Source: Flavobacterium chilense (GTDB lineage Bacteria > Bacteroidota > Bacteroidia > Flavobacteriales > Flavobacteriaceae). From it: a DNA stretch of 64,000 bases. The stretch is taken from contig NZ_LSYT01000002.1 of assembly GCF_001602525.1 (NCBI RefSeq), positions 124,001-188,000 of the forward strand, in the 5' to 3' direction. Position numbers and translations under genes: made by a program. This document shows positions 9,572 through 17,364 of the stretch, one piece after another (the stretch's first letter is position 1; each line of letters opens with the position of its first letter). The notes below the pieces were generated by a model that made no database searches, had not been told where the DNA came from, and was given only the letters and a program-made list of their open reading frames with translations.

Positions 9572-9736
9572 TTAATGAGTAGCATAATAATAAGCCTTTC
9601 CACACACATAACCGGCTCCATAAACAGCTCCTGCTAGTGCAACTGCAGAAACGAGTATATCTAAGATACCACCCTCCACTTCCAATAATTCTTCATTTTT
9701 TAATTCAATTAAATTGAATTCCTCCAAATTTTCCAT
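9572..9736 (-). CDS. Double-glycine leader peptide (bacteriocin-like), 54 aa
   Basis: ATG at 9736, stop at 9572-9574. The leader MENLEEFNLIELKNEELLEV ends in EGG at residues 21-23, the pattern cut by C39 peptidases. The predicted mature part of 31 residues begins ILDILVSAVALAGAVYGAGY, is small-residue-rich and amphipathic, and ends GYVCGKAYYYATH. Composition and locus fit a class II bacteriocin-like secreted peptide. The activity and target are unknown. It follows a second GG peptide by 24 bp. Confidence 0.75.
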   Translation of the reverse strand: MENLEEFNLIELKNEELLEVEGGILDILVSAVALAGAVYGAGYVCGKAYYYATH

Positions 9737-9760
9737 ATTTATAATTTTTCTGGTTATTGA

Positions 9761-9904
9761 TTACTTAACGCTAGCCGCATCATGATACCCTACATAGAAT
9801 CCCAAAGCAAAAATTGCTAAATTCATTTCTACAATAAAACCACCTTCAACATCTTTCACCTCTTGAACATTTAACTCAACTAAGTTTAATTCTTCTAAAT
9901 CCAT
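9761..9904 (-). CDS. Double-glycine leader peptide (bacteriocin-like), 47 aa
   Basis: ATG at 9904, stop at 9761-9763. The leader MDLEELNLVELNVQEVKDVE ends in GG at residues 21-22 and resembles that of the next gene (acidic, with LEE-N-LxEL spacing). The predicted mature part is 25 residues, FIVEMNLAIFALGFYVGYH followed by DAASVK. Two adjacent GG peptides could act as a two-peptide pair, which is inference. It is the first gene after the small HTH-like protein on this strand. Confidence 0.75.
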   Translation of the reverse strand: MDLEELNLVELNVQEVKDVEGGFIVEMNLAIFALGFYVGYHDAASVK

Positions 9905-9969
9905 AATATTAAAATTTAAATAGTTAATTAATAAATTTTTACAAAAATTATTTCTCGAGAACTATTTTG

Positions 9970-10290
9970 TTATAGCAAACCTACCAGACTTCCGTCCAAT
10001 AAAATTGGACGGAACCCAGAACCTCCAAAAATTTCTTTCGATTCTATCTCTGTAATGGTTTTAAGCGAAAAATTTACAATTAACTCAAAAGAAGTGTCAT
10101 AATAATAAGTCTCTCTTTTCTTGCAGTATTTAACGGGTCCATCAAGTTCTTTAATAATCTCTAATTCATTATAAAACTGGCTTCTTTTTAATTGAAGCTT
10201 TCGAGCAAATACATTAGGAGTACCTGTCTTTTCTCCACAAATTAATTTGTGCATCTTTCTTAATCTTTCAATTTGTTTGATAAAATTCAT
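9970..10290 (-). CDS. Small HTH-like protein upstream of the GG-peptide genes
   Basis: 106 residues. The first ~60 residues (IERLRKMHKLICGEKTG...FARKLQLKRSQFYNELEIIK) look like a helix-turn-helix of the kind seen in small DNA-binding proteins. The segment GPVKYCKKRETYYYDTSFEL recalls the beta wing seen after the HTH in WYL-type regulators. The C-terminus ends with a Gly-rich ESKEIFGGSGFRP stretch. Position first in the cluster suggests a transcription regulator of the peptide/exporter genes. Identification rests on pattern and context only. Confidence 0.6.
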   Translation of the reverse strand: MNFIKQIERLRKMHKLICGEKTGTPNVFARKLQLKRSQFYNELEIIKELDGPVKYCKKRETYYYDTSFELIVNFSLKTITEIESKEIFGGSGFRPILLDGSLVGLL

Positions 10291-10615
10291 ACGCAGAAGA
10301 AATTAATTAAATCACTATTCTAAGTTCAAAAGAAAATTAGTCCGTAATTCTTACCATTTTTCTTTAAAAAATGGAATATAAAATAGATTTAACTCAAAAA
10401 GAACCTCTAAAAGCTTTAAGAGTATTACAATAAGACAATTGTAACATTAAGAGCGAATAAGTTACTAATAGATAAACAGTAAGATGGGCTTTTCTTAATT
10501 TATATAAGTAAGCGTAATTATTAACAAGAATTTAAAACCTTAAGTATTATCTTGCGGTCATAAATTAAATCAGAAACGTTACTTTTGTGCGTTAAATACG
10601 AACTAAAAATACAAA
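10291..10615. other. Divergent intergenic region, small HTH gene / rseP
   Basis: 325 bp, very AT-rich, with no credible coding frame. It holds the start region of the minus-strand peptide locus and, near its right end, a TACTTTTG element for rseP. Nothing else is recognised. Confidence 0.6.
10552..10587 (+). promoter_or_regulatory. Probable promoter of rseP
   Basis: A perfect Bacteroidetes -7 element TACTTTTG lies at 10580-10587, 29 bp before the rseP ATG. The nearest TTG upstream (10552) is 25 bp away, longer than usual, so the -33 assignment is weak. Confidence 0.5.
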
Positions 10616-11959
10616 ATGGATATAGTTATCAAACTCTCTCAATTTCTATTGAGTTTATCTTTACTTATTATTCTTCACGAATTAGGGCATTTTATTCCTG
10701 CAAAATTGTTTAAAACAAGAGTCGAAAAATTTTACTTATTTTTTGATGTTAAATATTCACTGTTAAAAAAGAAAATTGGCGAAACTGAATATGGTATTGG
10801 CTGGTTACCACTTGGAGGTTATGTAAAAATCTCCGGAATGATCGACGAAAGCATGGACAAAGAACAAATGGCTTTGCCTCCACAACCGTGGGAATTTCGT
10901 TCTAAACCGGCATGGCAACGTTTAATTATAATGTTGGGTGGTGTTACAGTAAACTTTATCCTTGCATTTATTATTTATATTGGAATGGCGTTTGCTTATG
11001 GCGATACTTATGTAGCAATTGCTGATTTAAAAGATGGTGTTTTAGTTGAAAATCCTGTGATGATAAAAGCAGGTTTTAAAACTGGTGATAAATTTCTGGC
11101 TGTAGATGGACAAAAAATCGAAAATTTCGATAACGACATCAACATGAAAATTATCATGGCAAAAGAAGTTTTGATCGAAAGAAACGGACAACAGCAAACC
11201 ATAAAAATGCCTACAGATTTTGTAGACCAGTTGTCTAAGCTTAAAAAAGCACCTCTGGTAGACATGAGGATTCCTTTTGCAATAGCTACCGTTACTCCTG
11301 AATCAGGAAATACCGCTTTAAAACCGAAAGACATCGTAATTAGTATTAACGGACAAGATGCACGATATTTTGACCAGGTTAAAGCAATTTTAGAAGTTAA
11401 TAAAGGAAAAACAATTCCGGCTGTTGTTTTACGCGACCTGAAAAAAACACCTATTACGGTTAAGGTTTCTAATAACGGAAAATTAGGAGTTGGTCTTGCT
11501 GGTTTAAATAGTGAGTCTGTAGAAAAACTGGGGTACTATAAAATAAGTACTAAAAACTACAGTTTCTTTGAATCGATTCCGGTTGGATTAACAAAAGGTA
11601 AAGATCAATTAGTAGGATACGGAAAACAACTTAAAATGATTTTTAATCCTGAAACAAAAGCATACAAACAAGTAGGTGGTTTTGCAGCTATTTTTAACAT
11701 TTTTCCAAGTTCATGGAGCTGGGAAACTTTCTGGTCTATCACCGCTTTATTGTCAATTATGCTTGGAGTTATGAATTTATTGCCAATTCCTGCTCTTGAT
11801 GGCGGACATGTGATGTTTTTATTATACGAAATTATCAGTGGCAAAAAACCGAGCGATAAATTCCTTGAAAATGCCCAAATGGTTGGTTTCGTTTTACTTA
11901 TAGGACTGCTTTTATTTGCGAACGGAAACGATATTTACAAGGCAATTGTTGGCAAGTAA
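10616..11959 (+). CDS. rseP: RIP metalloprotease RseP (site-2 protease)
   Basis: 447 residues. The zinc site HELGH is at residues 21-25 in the first membrane helix. Two PDZ-like domains follow in the middle (~130-300). The second half of the active site, LLPIPALDGGHV, is in a C-terminal helix, and the last helix precedes the end. It cleaves membrane-embedded anti-sigma factors and signal-peptide remnants in the inner membrane. Length fits the family. It is followed directly by the two tRNA-Asn genes. Confidence 0.95.
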   Translation: MDIVIKLSQFLLSLSLLIILHELGHFIPAKLFKTRVEKFYLFFDVKYSLLKKKIGETEYGIGWLPLGGYVKISGMIDESMDKEQMALPPQPWEFRSKPAWQRLIIMLGGVTVNFILAFIIYIGMAFAYGDTYVAIADLKDGVLVENPVMIKAGFKTGDKFLAVDGQKIENFDNDINMKIIMAKEVLIERNGQQQTIKMPTDFVDQLSKLKKAPLVDMRIPFAIATVTPESGNTALKPKDIVISINGQDARYFDQVKAILEVNKGKTIPAVVLRDLKKTPITVKVSNNGKLGVGLAGLNSESVEKLGYYKISTKNYSFFESIPVGLTKGKDQLVGYGKQLKMIFNPETKAYKQVGGFAAIFNIFPSSWSWETFWSITALLSIMLGVMNLLPIPALDGGHVMFLLYEIISGKKPSDKFLENAQMVGFVLLIGLLLFANGNDIYKAIVGK

Positions 11960-11989
11960 AAATATTTAATAAAAAGTGCAAAAATGTTT

Positions 11990-12018
11990 TTGAGAATCTA
12001 AAAAATGATCTATATTTG
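11990..12018 (+). promoter_or_regulatory. Promoter of the tRNA-Asn pair
   Basis: TTG at 11990-11992, 18 bp, then TATATTTG at 12011-12018. This matches the Bacteroidetes promoter form and sits 25 bp before the first tRNA. Confidence 0.75.
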
Positions 12019-12042
12019 CACTCGCTAAAAAGAGCAACAACT

Positions 12043-12116
12043 TCCTCCTTAGCTCAGTTGGTTAGAGCATCTGACTGTTAATCAGAGGGTCCTTGGTTCG
12101 AGCCCAAGAGGGGGAG
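12043..12116 (+). tRNA. tRNA-Asn(GTT), copy 1
   Basis: 74 nt without an encoded CCA. Acceptor arms TCCTCCT/AGGGGGA, anticodon stem TCTGA/TCAGA around the loop CTGTTAA (anticodon GTT), and a TTCGAGC T-loop. It is identical in sequence to the second copy 38 bp downstream. Confidence 0.97.
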
Positions 12117-12154
12117 CAACTTTTTTTAGCAAACATATTTACCTTTAAGGTGAT

Positions 12155-12228
12155 TCCTCCTTAGCTCAGTTGGTTAGAGCATCTGACTGTTAATCAGAGG
12201 GTCCTTGGTTCGAGCCCAAGAGGGGGAG
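12155..12228 (+). tRNA. tRNA-Asn(GTT), copy 2
   Basis: 74 nt, the same sequence as the first copy, with anticodon GTT in the loop CTGTTAA. Probably co-transcribed with copy 1 and ended by the hairpin at 12238. Confidence 0.97.
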
Positions 12229-12237
12229 CTTAAAAAA

Positions 12238-12271
12238 AAGACTATCATTTCATGATAGTCTTTTTTTATTT
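12238..12271. terminator. Bidirectional terminator, tRNA-Asn pair / TPR-like gene
   Basis: AAGACTATCAT and ATGATAGTCTT pair around TTC, with T runs on both strands. It serves the plus-strand tRNAs and the minus-strand gene ending at 12291. Confidence 0.85.
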
Positions 12272-12290
12272 ACGGAAAGCAATAAATCTA

Positions 12291-13043
12291 TTATTTAATT
12301 GCAGATACTTTATAAGCCATATTTTTACTTTCGAACAACCTCATCATCTCCTCTCCTTTTTTTACCTGATTAATTCCTTTTAAGGATTGTGCATAACGAT
12401 AATAATACATTGCATCTAACTTTGTATTCATATTTAGCAATTCTCCGTAATATTTGGCCGCTGTTGTCAAATCTCCTTCAAAATAAGCCCGATCTGCAAC
12501 CTTCGTCAGCATTTCGATTGATTTGTAACCTTTGCTTAAAACCTTTGCGTATGTTTTAACAACATCTATGGTTAAATATTTTTGCCCTTCAGATGGAGGA
12601 ATTACATTTACTGCAACAGGCTTAACAGTTTCGGCAGCATTATTTCGAATTTCTGCCGGAGTAATTACATCTACAACAACTGGCCTGATTGTTTCAGCAA
12701 CTGTATCAAGTGTTTTGGTGAATGGAATTCCCTGAGCTGTTCTTGTTTTTGTTTTTCTGTATATTGGTGTTACTACTCTGGTATTATTTGGCCCAAGATC
12801 ATTGGTATAAACCATATCTAGTTTAGAAACTTCGTATTTAGTCACTCTTTTTCCAAAAGCTGCATTTATGGTTTCTTCGACATAATATCCTACTATAACA
12901 CGATCATCTTTGGCTGTGTTATCCGTCTTCAAAACCACACTACCTTTTGTTACAATAATCGAAGAATTTTTAGTGTCTTGTCCAAAACTTTTAATAGAAA
13001 AAACAGATATAATGGTGGTAAAGTATATTACATAAGCTTTCAT
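12291..13043 (-). CDS. Secreted TPR-like protein, OmpA/PorE-associated type
   Basis: 250 residues with a signal peptide (MKAYVIYFTTIISVFSIKSF, cut near GQ). The middle is low-complexity and repeats a VxPVxVDVITPAEIRNNAAETVKP-like unit two to three times. The C-terminal ~80 residues form helical repeats (DLTTAAKYYGELLNMNTK, AMYYYRYAQSLKGINQ) like the TPR stretch that precedes OmpA domains in Bacteroidetes envelope proteins, but no OmpA domain is present. Probably periplasmic, mediating protein contacts. Function unknown. Confidence 0.6.
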   Translation of the reverse strand: MKAYVIYFTTIISVFSIKSFGQDTKNSSIIVTKGSVVLKTDNTAKDDRVIVGYYVEETINAAFGKRVTKYEVSKLDMVYTNDLGPNNTRVVTPIYRKTKTRTAQGIPFTKTLDTVAETIRPVVVDVITPAEIRNNAAETVKPVAVNVIPPSEGQKYLTIDVVKTYAKVLSKGYKSIEMLTKVADRAYFEGDLTTAAKYYGELLNMNTKLDAMYYYRYAQSLKGINQVKKGEEMMRLFESKNMAYKVSAIK

Positions 13044-13413
13044 GATAAGTAGGTAAAAGTTATTCTTATTGAAAAAAAATCATGCGAAGATACCTCAATT
13101 ATCTCATTTTTGTTTTATAATACTTACAAATCCGATTAAGTGTCACTTTTCTTTGTTAAAATGAACAATTAAAACATTTTGGTTTCTAAATCAAGATCAC
13201 ATACACCAATAAAAAACCAAAACAAATTCGAAGAATTAATTAAAAGAGAATTGATTTTTATATAAAAAAAACAAATCAAACCATCAACTTTTTAAAAGTT
13301 TCAGTAATTCTTTTTCCCACTATTTAAACCGTTTTACTAGAATACATAAAAAGACTATCATTTTCACGATAGTCTTTTTTGATTTAAATTAATCTAATAA
13401 AGTAAGCACATTT
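13044..13413. other. Intergenic region with a terminator only
   Basis: 370 bp, AT-rich, without a supported gene. The only structure seen is the hairpin at 13348-13380. The rest is the upstream region of the TPR-like gene. Confidence 0.6.
13348..13380 (-). terminator. Terminator of the Dyp peroxidase unit
   Basis: AGACTATC and GATAGTCT pair with A and T runs outside. The stem is nearly the same as that of the hairpin at 12238. It lies 34 bp past the peroxidase stop codon. Confidence 0.8.
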
Positions 13414-14940
13414 TTAATCTGTACTAACCGGCTGTGGAATTGTTCCTTTGGCAATATACTTTAAACCTGTAATTCCGGGTAAAAACAAATATAAACCTCC
13501 ATCTGTACGTATAAAACGACTAAGATTTGGAGTTTGATTATAGGTACCATTTTTATTATAGGAAAAAGTAAAATCGCCCGGATTAGTATCAGCAACTTGT
13601 GGCCCAAAAAGCGGATCAACACCACTGCTGTTAGGTGAAGCATCAGGGTTTCTGAAGCCACCTAATTCTAACCAGAGTTTGGTAACAAAACGAAACTGAA
13701 AATCAAGAACCGCTCCAATAAACAACCCTACTAATCCTCGTTGTATCCCCGGTTTTTCATTAGGATCGTAAACAGGTCCATAAGGAGAGGCACGTCTTAA
13801 AATCCTGTGTGTTTGAGCATTGTTATTGTTTCCGGTAACGTTTATGTCGTCCCTTGGATTTGCTCTTCGGATATGAGCCGCATACGGGCATTTTAAGGCA
13901 AGCTCATCACTACTCTGATCGCCTTGCTGATTTGGGCTTGGCTCCAGGTAATTAAAGTTGGTAAAATTAAAGTTTTTGGTACTGGGTTCTCCCAGACTTT
14001 TATCTTCTTTATCAGGAGATACAACAAGCGGCGTACCGTCGCGCCAGCGTCCGCACATTTTTGCAGCCATTAATTCAGGCGATGTTGAACTATCTGAATG
14101 AATAAATGCCTCAAATTTGGCTTCGTCCTGATATAACAATCTAAAGGCTGCAAATGTACCGTTTACCAATAAAGTGTGTGCATTATAATCTGATGCCTCC
14201 TGACTGATCACAAAACGATCCAGCGGAACTTTTGGCCTGTCGTCGATACTGCTTACCCCCATTAATTTTAGCATTTTGGGCTTGTTCCATAAAATATCAT
14301 CAATACGGGGCTGAGACAAACTATCACGATACCCAAAGTGTACATAATCTGAATTTCCATCTACAGTTATAGGATCTGAATCCTGATAATACACCGGAAC
14401 CACAGCTGGTCCTGATGATGTTTCTTCGATCATATTCAACAAAGTCGAATAATATTTCTCTCTGTTTTCTGGCGTTAAGGTAAAAAGTGTTAATTGAATA
14501 TGAAGCTCGCTCCCATCAGCACTTGGCGGTTCTTTTGGTATCCAGCCTCCGTTTTTCCACCAGTTGGCCGGAGCACTTTCGCCTGTATCACCTATGGCAA
14601 CTGCATCACTAACTGCTCCTGCTGTAAATGACGAAAAGACTTCATCACTGGAATAATAACTTACTACATTACAATTATCTGAACCTAAAAGAGTTTCTAA
14701 ACCAGAATAGGTAAAACCAATATTAAGACAATACTCCGGTTTTTCCATGTTTTCCCATGGTTCTGCATTGGTAATAGATAAACCTCCAAGACCAGTTCCT
14801 GAAGCGAGATCTGCACAGAATTTTTTTGCTCCTGCGATATCTTTTATACTAAAAATAATGTACCGGATATTCGGGAAATTATATCCCCGTAATATTAATC
14901 CCTGTACATCGTTCATTTCAACCTGATTTGAATTGCTCAT
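13414..14940 (-). CDS. Dyp-type haem peroxidase
   Basis: 508 residues. The distal motif appears as G203-Y-R-D206-S, where the family has GxxDG; the catalytic Asp is kept and the last Gly is Ser. The haem-ligand region CPYAAHIRRANPR (His356) is intact. No signal peptide is visible, so it is probably cytoplasmic unless carried by a partner. These enzymes use H2O2 to oxidise dyes, phenols or porphyrins. It starts 17 bp after the stop of the 224-residue companion gene, which implies co-transcription. No encapsulin shell gene is nearby. Confidence 0.9.
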   Translation of the reverse strand: MSNSNQVEMNDVQGLILRGYNFPNIRYIIFSIKDIAGAKKFCADLASGTGLGGLSITNAEPWENMEKPEYCLNIGFTYSGLETLLGSDNCNVVSYYSSDEVFSSFTAGAVSDAVAIGDTGESAPANWWKNGGWIPKEPPSADGSELHIQLTLFTLTPENREKYYSTLLNMIEETSSGPAVVPVYYQDSDPITVDGNSDYVHFGYRDSLSQPRIDDILWNKPKMLKLMGVSSIDDRPKVPLDRFVISQEASDYNAHTLLVNGTFAAFRLLYQDEAKFEAFIHSDSSTSPELMAAKMCGRWRDGTPLVVSPDKEDKSLGEPSTKNFNFTNFNYLEPSPNQQGDQSSDELALKCPYAAHIRRANPRDDINVTGNNNNAQTHRILRRASPYGPVYDPNEKPGIQRGLVGLFIGAVLDFQFRFVTKLWLELGGFRNPDASPNSSGVDPLFGPQVADTNPGDFTFSYNKNGTYNQTPNLSRFIRTDGGLYLFLPGITGLKYIAKGTIPQPVSTD

Positions 14941-14957
14941 AGTTTATAGATTTAAAA

Positions 14958-15632
14958 CTATTTACAATCCGGTTTTTGAGCTTTTGGAAAATCATAACTT
15001 ACCTCACCCGGAGTCGCTGGCCATATTTTATCTGCACCTGGATAGTTATCAATAATTTTTGCTACTGTAAGTCCCGGGAAATTTGTTCCAAAAACATATT
15101 TTCCGTTTTTGTCTCCGGCAGATAAAATTGGATCTCCAAAATTATAACGCATTAGCAAACAGTAAAACGCTAAAGCATTTTTCTTAACTCCACCCATTTT
15201 TGCGATATAATTTGCTGATGTTTTTCCGTTAGGGTCTACATTTGGAATTCCGGTTTCATCCATTAAAAGCATTAAACCGTTTAAGCCTTGTACAACAGCA
15301 TCAATTTCAAAAAAAGCACTGATATAAGCATCAAACTGTCCGTCATAAATAGACATGACAACCAATACATCTTTTCCCGGAAAAGACTGAAATCCCGGAA
15401 CAGGTATTCCCGGAGTTGCTGTTCCGTCTGCTTGTGCATAAATTGTAAAATAATGTACTCCGGTCGTTTTACGCAAATCTCCGGTTGGAGCAGTTGCAGG
15501 AGCTGCTGCTTCTCTAACTTTTTGGGCTGCTTCCATTGCCTCAGCTAAGCGGCCTTTTTTTAGAGGAATAAATAAAAATAACAGATGTTGTTGATCTGTA
15601 ATGGGTACTGTGATTACTTGGGGTGTTGACAT
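14958..15632 (-). CDS. Conserved hypothetical protein paired with the Dyp peroxidase
   Basis: 224 residues, no signal peptide. Segments such as GVHYFTIYAQADGTATPGIP and KDVLVVMSIYDGQFDAYISA alternate beta strand and helix, as in the ferredoxin-like fold shared by Dyp peroxidases and chlorite dismutases, but no haem-ligand His motif is evident. It could be a partner or regulatory subunit of the peroxidase encoded 17 bp downstream. I do not recognise a named family. Confidence 0.6.
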   Translation of the reverse strand: MSTPQVITVPITDQQHLLFLFIPLKKGRLAEAMEAAQKVREAAAPATAPTGDLRKTTGVHYFTIYAQADGTATPGIPVPGFQSFPGKDVLVVMSIYDGQFDAYISAFFEIDAVVQGLNGLMLLMDETGIPNVDPNGKTSANYIAKMGGVKKNALAFYCLLMRYNFGDPILSAGDKNGKYVFGTNFPGLTVAKIIDNYPGADKIWPATPGEVSYDFPKAQKPDCK

Positions 15633-15780
15633 GGTTTAATTGTTTATTTGATGGTCCTACTCTGTTCAGGCTTTTCGGAGAACGCCGTTATTTACTTAAG
15701 AATCACGAATTTAGACATACTAAACACATTTAAAGCCAAGTACTTATACCTGATTTAAACTTATATTAGAAAAACAAAAA

Positions 15781-15814
15781 AAATAGCGCTGCAATTTCTT
15801 GCAGCGCTATTTTG
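15781..15814 (-). terminator. Terminator of the C1 peptidase gene
   Basis: AAATAGCGCTGCAA and TTGCAGCGCTATTT form a 14-bp perfect stem with loop TTTC, 20 bp past the peptidase stop, and a short T run. Confidence 0.8.
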
Positions 15815-15834
15815 TATGAAAGTTTAAAATAAAA

Positions 15835-17031
15835 TTAAACTCCTAGCTTCTTAGCAATATCACTTGGGATTCCTCCTTTGTTTACCAATAAAGCAGTCGT
15901 TTTATATTTCACAAAGTTTTTAGTTACAAACAAGAAACCTTTGTAATCGTTTGTTTCTCCCCATGAATTTTTTACGATGTAATATTCTTTTCCGGTTTGA
16001 TCTTTTGCAAGACCGATAATGTGCATTCCGTGATCGTCTGTTGTAGTGTAGTTATCAAACGCTGTCTGGCGCATTTCTGGTGTAATTTCAGGTTCAGCTT
16101 TTGGTCCGTTAAACATATCTGCTTTTTCTTCGGCAGTCATATCTTCAAATTTCTTTGTTGGTACATATGCTACACCATTTTTCCAGCTAAAGCTTTTTTC
16201 ACTTACGTCTGTTGCCCATGCTACTGTGTATCCTTTTTTCAACGCATTGTCGATTACATCTGTCATGTCATTTACTTTTACATTGTAAACCTGATCCAAT
16301 GACCAGTTGTCCGGTACCATCATGGTTGTTTTTTGATAATATGGAGAAGTTGTAAAAGATGACATTTCTACATACTCATCAGGATTAATACCTACTACTT
16401 CTTTAGCAAAAGTTTGTGGTGTATAGTTTTTTCCTTTGTAAGTAAAGTTTTCCGGCACTTTTCCTAAATAAGAATCAATAACGGCAGCATACGCTTTTTG
16501 CCAGTTTGGTGTTAATTCTCCGTTTGGGTTTTTAACAACAGCTGTCAAAACGCCTTCGATAAGAGCAGCCATTTCGCCAAATTTATTTTTATCTGTTCCG
16601 TAGTTTAATCCCGTGTAAACTTCTCTAGGCACAGTTCCGTATTTTTTGTACATGTTAATTACATCATGCAATGCACCTCCGTCTCCAAGCGTAATTGCAC
16701 CGTGCATACGAACGTAGTTAATTCCTTTTTCAACATACACATTTCTTGCAGAATAAATTTGAGATAATTCAACCGGCTGTTTGCCTAAACGAATCATTTC
16801 TGACTCTAGAAAAGAGTTTGTTGAGTAACTCCAGCAAGTTCCAGACGAACCTTGAGCTTTTACTGATGTTGTTCCTAAATTAATTACTTCTGTAAATTTG
16901 AAGTTCTCTTTGCTTTTTTCGCTTGCATTCATTTTTAGTGAGTTCACTAAAATGTCTTGTGCAAAACAGCCAGTCGCTCCAACAAAAAATACCGAAGCCG
17001 CAAGTACTGATTTGAATGAAAATGTATTCAT
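15835..17031 (-). CDS. C1-family cysteine peptidase (aminopeptidase C / bleomycin hydrolase type)
   Basis: 398 residues. The signal peptide ends near FAQ25. The catalytic residues are Cys66 in QGSSGTCWSYST, His337 in DDHGMHIIGL and Asn355 in VKNSWG; the Gln of the oxyanion hole is Q60. The large insertion between Cys and His and the GMHIIG pattern match the C1B (PepC) branch rather than the papain core. The signal peptide makes it an exported version, likely periplasmic, degrading peptides. A strong terminator follows. Confidence 0.88.
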   Translation of the reverse strand: MNTFSFKSVLAASVFFVGATGCFAQDILVNSLKMNASEKSKENFKFTEVINLGTTSVKAQGSSGTCWSYSTNSFLESEMIRLGKQPVELSQIYSARNVYVEKGINYVRMHGAITLGDGGALHDVINMYKKYGTVPREVYTGLNYGTDKNKFGEMAALIEGVLTAVVKNPNGELTPNWQKAYAAVIDSYLGKVPENFTYKGKNYTPQTFAKEVVGINPDEYVEMSSFTTSPYYQKTTMMVPDNWSLDQVYNVKVNDMTDVIDNALKKGYTVAWATDVSEKSFSWKNGVAYVPTKKFEDMTAEEKADMFNGPKAEPEITPEMRQTAFDNYTTTDDHGMHIIGLAKDQTGKEYYIVKNSWGETNDYKGFLFVTKNFVKYKTTALLVNKGGIPSDIAKKLGV

Positions 17032-17364
17032 AATTTATATTTAATGTTTTGATAAATTAGTAGCTGTAATTTACTTTTTGTTACAAAACAATTAAATTTT
17101 AGGTAAAAAAACTATTATTTTTCCGTTAATATTTATACAATCTTTTTATTAAGCATTAAAACCCTACAAATTACGCAAAATCGCTTCAAATGGGACTATT
17201 TTAATTATTATTTCCAAATAGTAGTATTTTTAGTTTTTGTAATTCGCACTATAAGCTTTAAAATGTACGAACCCGAAAAAAAGAAATATCCTGAAAAGAC
17301 TCAAAACATTTTCAGTTTCGGACAAGAAAATTCTGTGTTAGAAAAAATAAATTATGCTTTGTGT
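17032..17364. other. Intergenic region between C1 peptidase and D15-like gene
   Basis: 333 bp, AT-rich. It holds the upstream region of the peptidase, including a dyad TTTTTGTTACAAAA near 17072-17086 that may be an operator. A 67-codon plus-strand frame here overlaps the barrel gene antisense and is not accepted as a gene. Confidence 0.5.

Noticed and set aside
5868..10290. Graspetide or grasp-with-spasm type peptide modification locus
   Set aside because: No ATP-grasp or other modifying enzyme lies near the peptide genes; only the C39 exporter and adaptor are present.
12155..12228. Second tRNA-Asn as a pseudogene or att-site duplicate
   Set aside because: It is identical to the first, complete, and no recombinase or foreign DNA lies between or beside the copies; a plain tandem duplication explains it.
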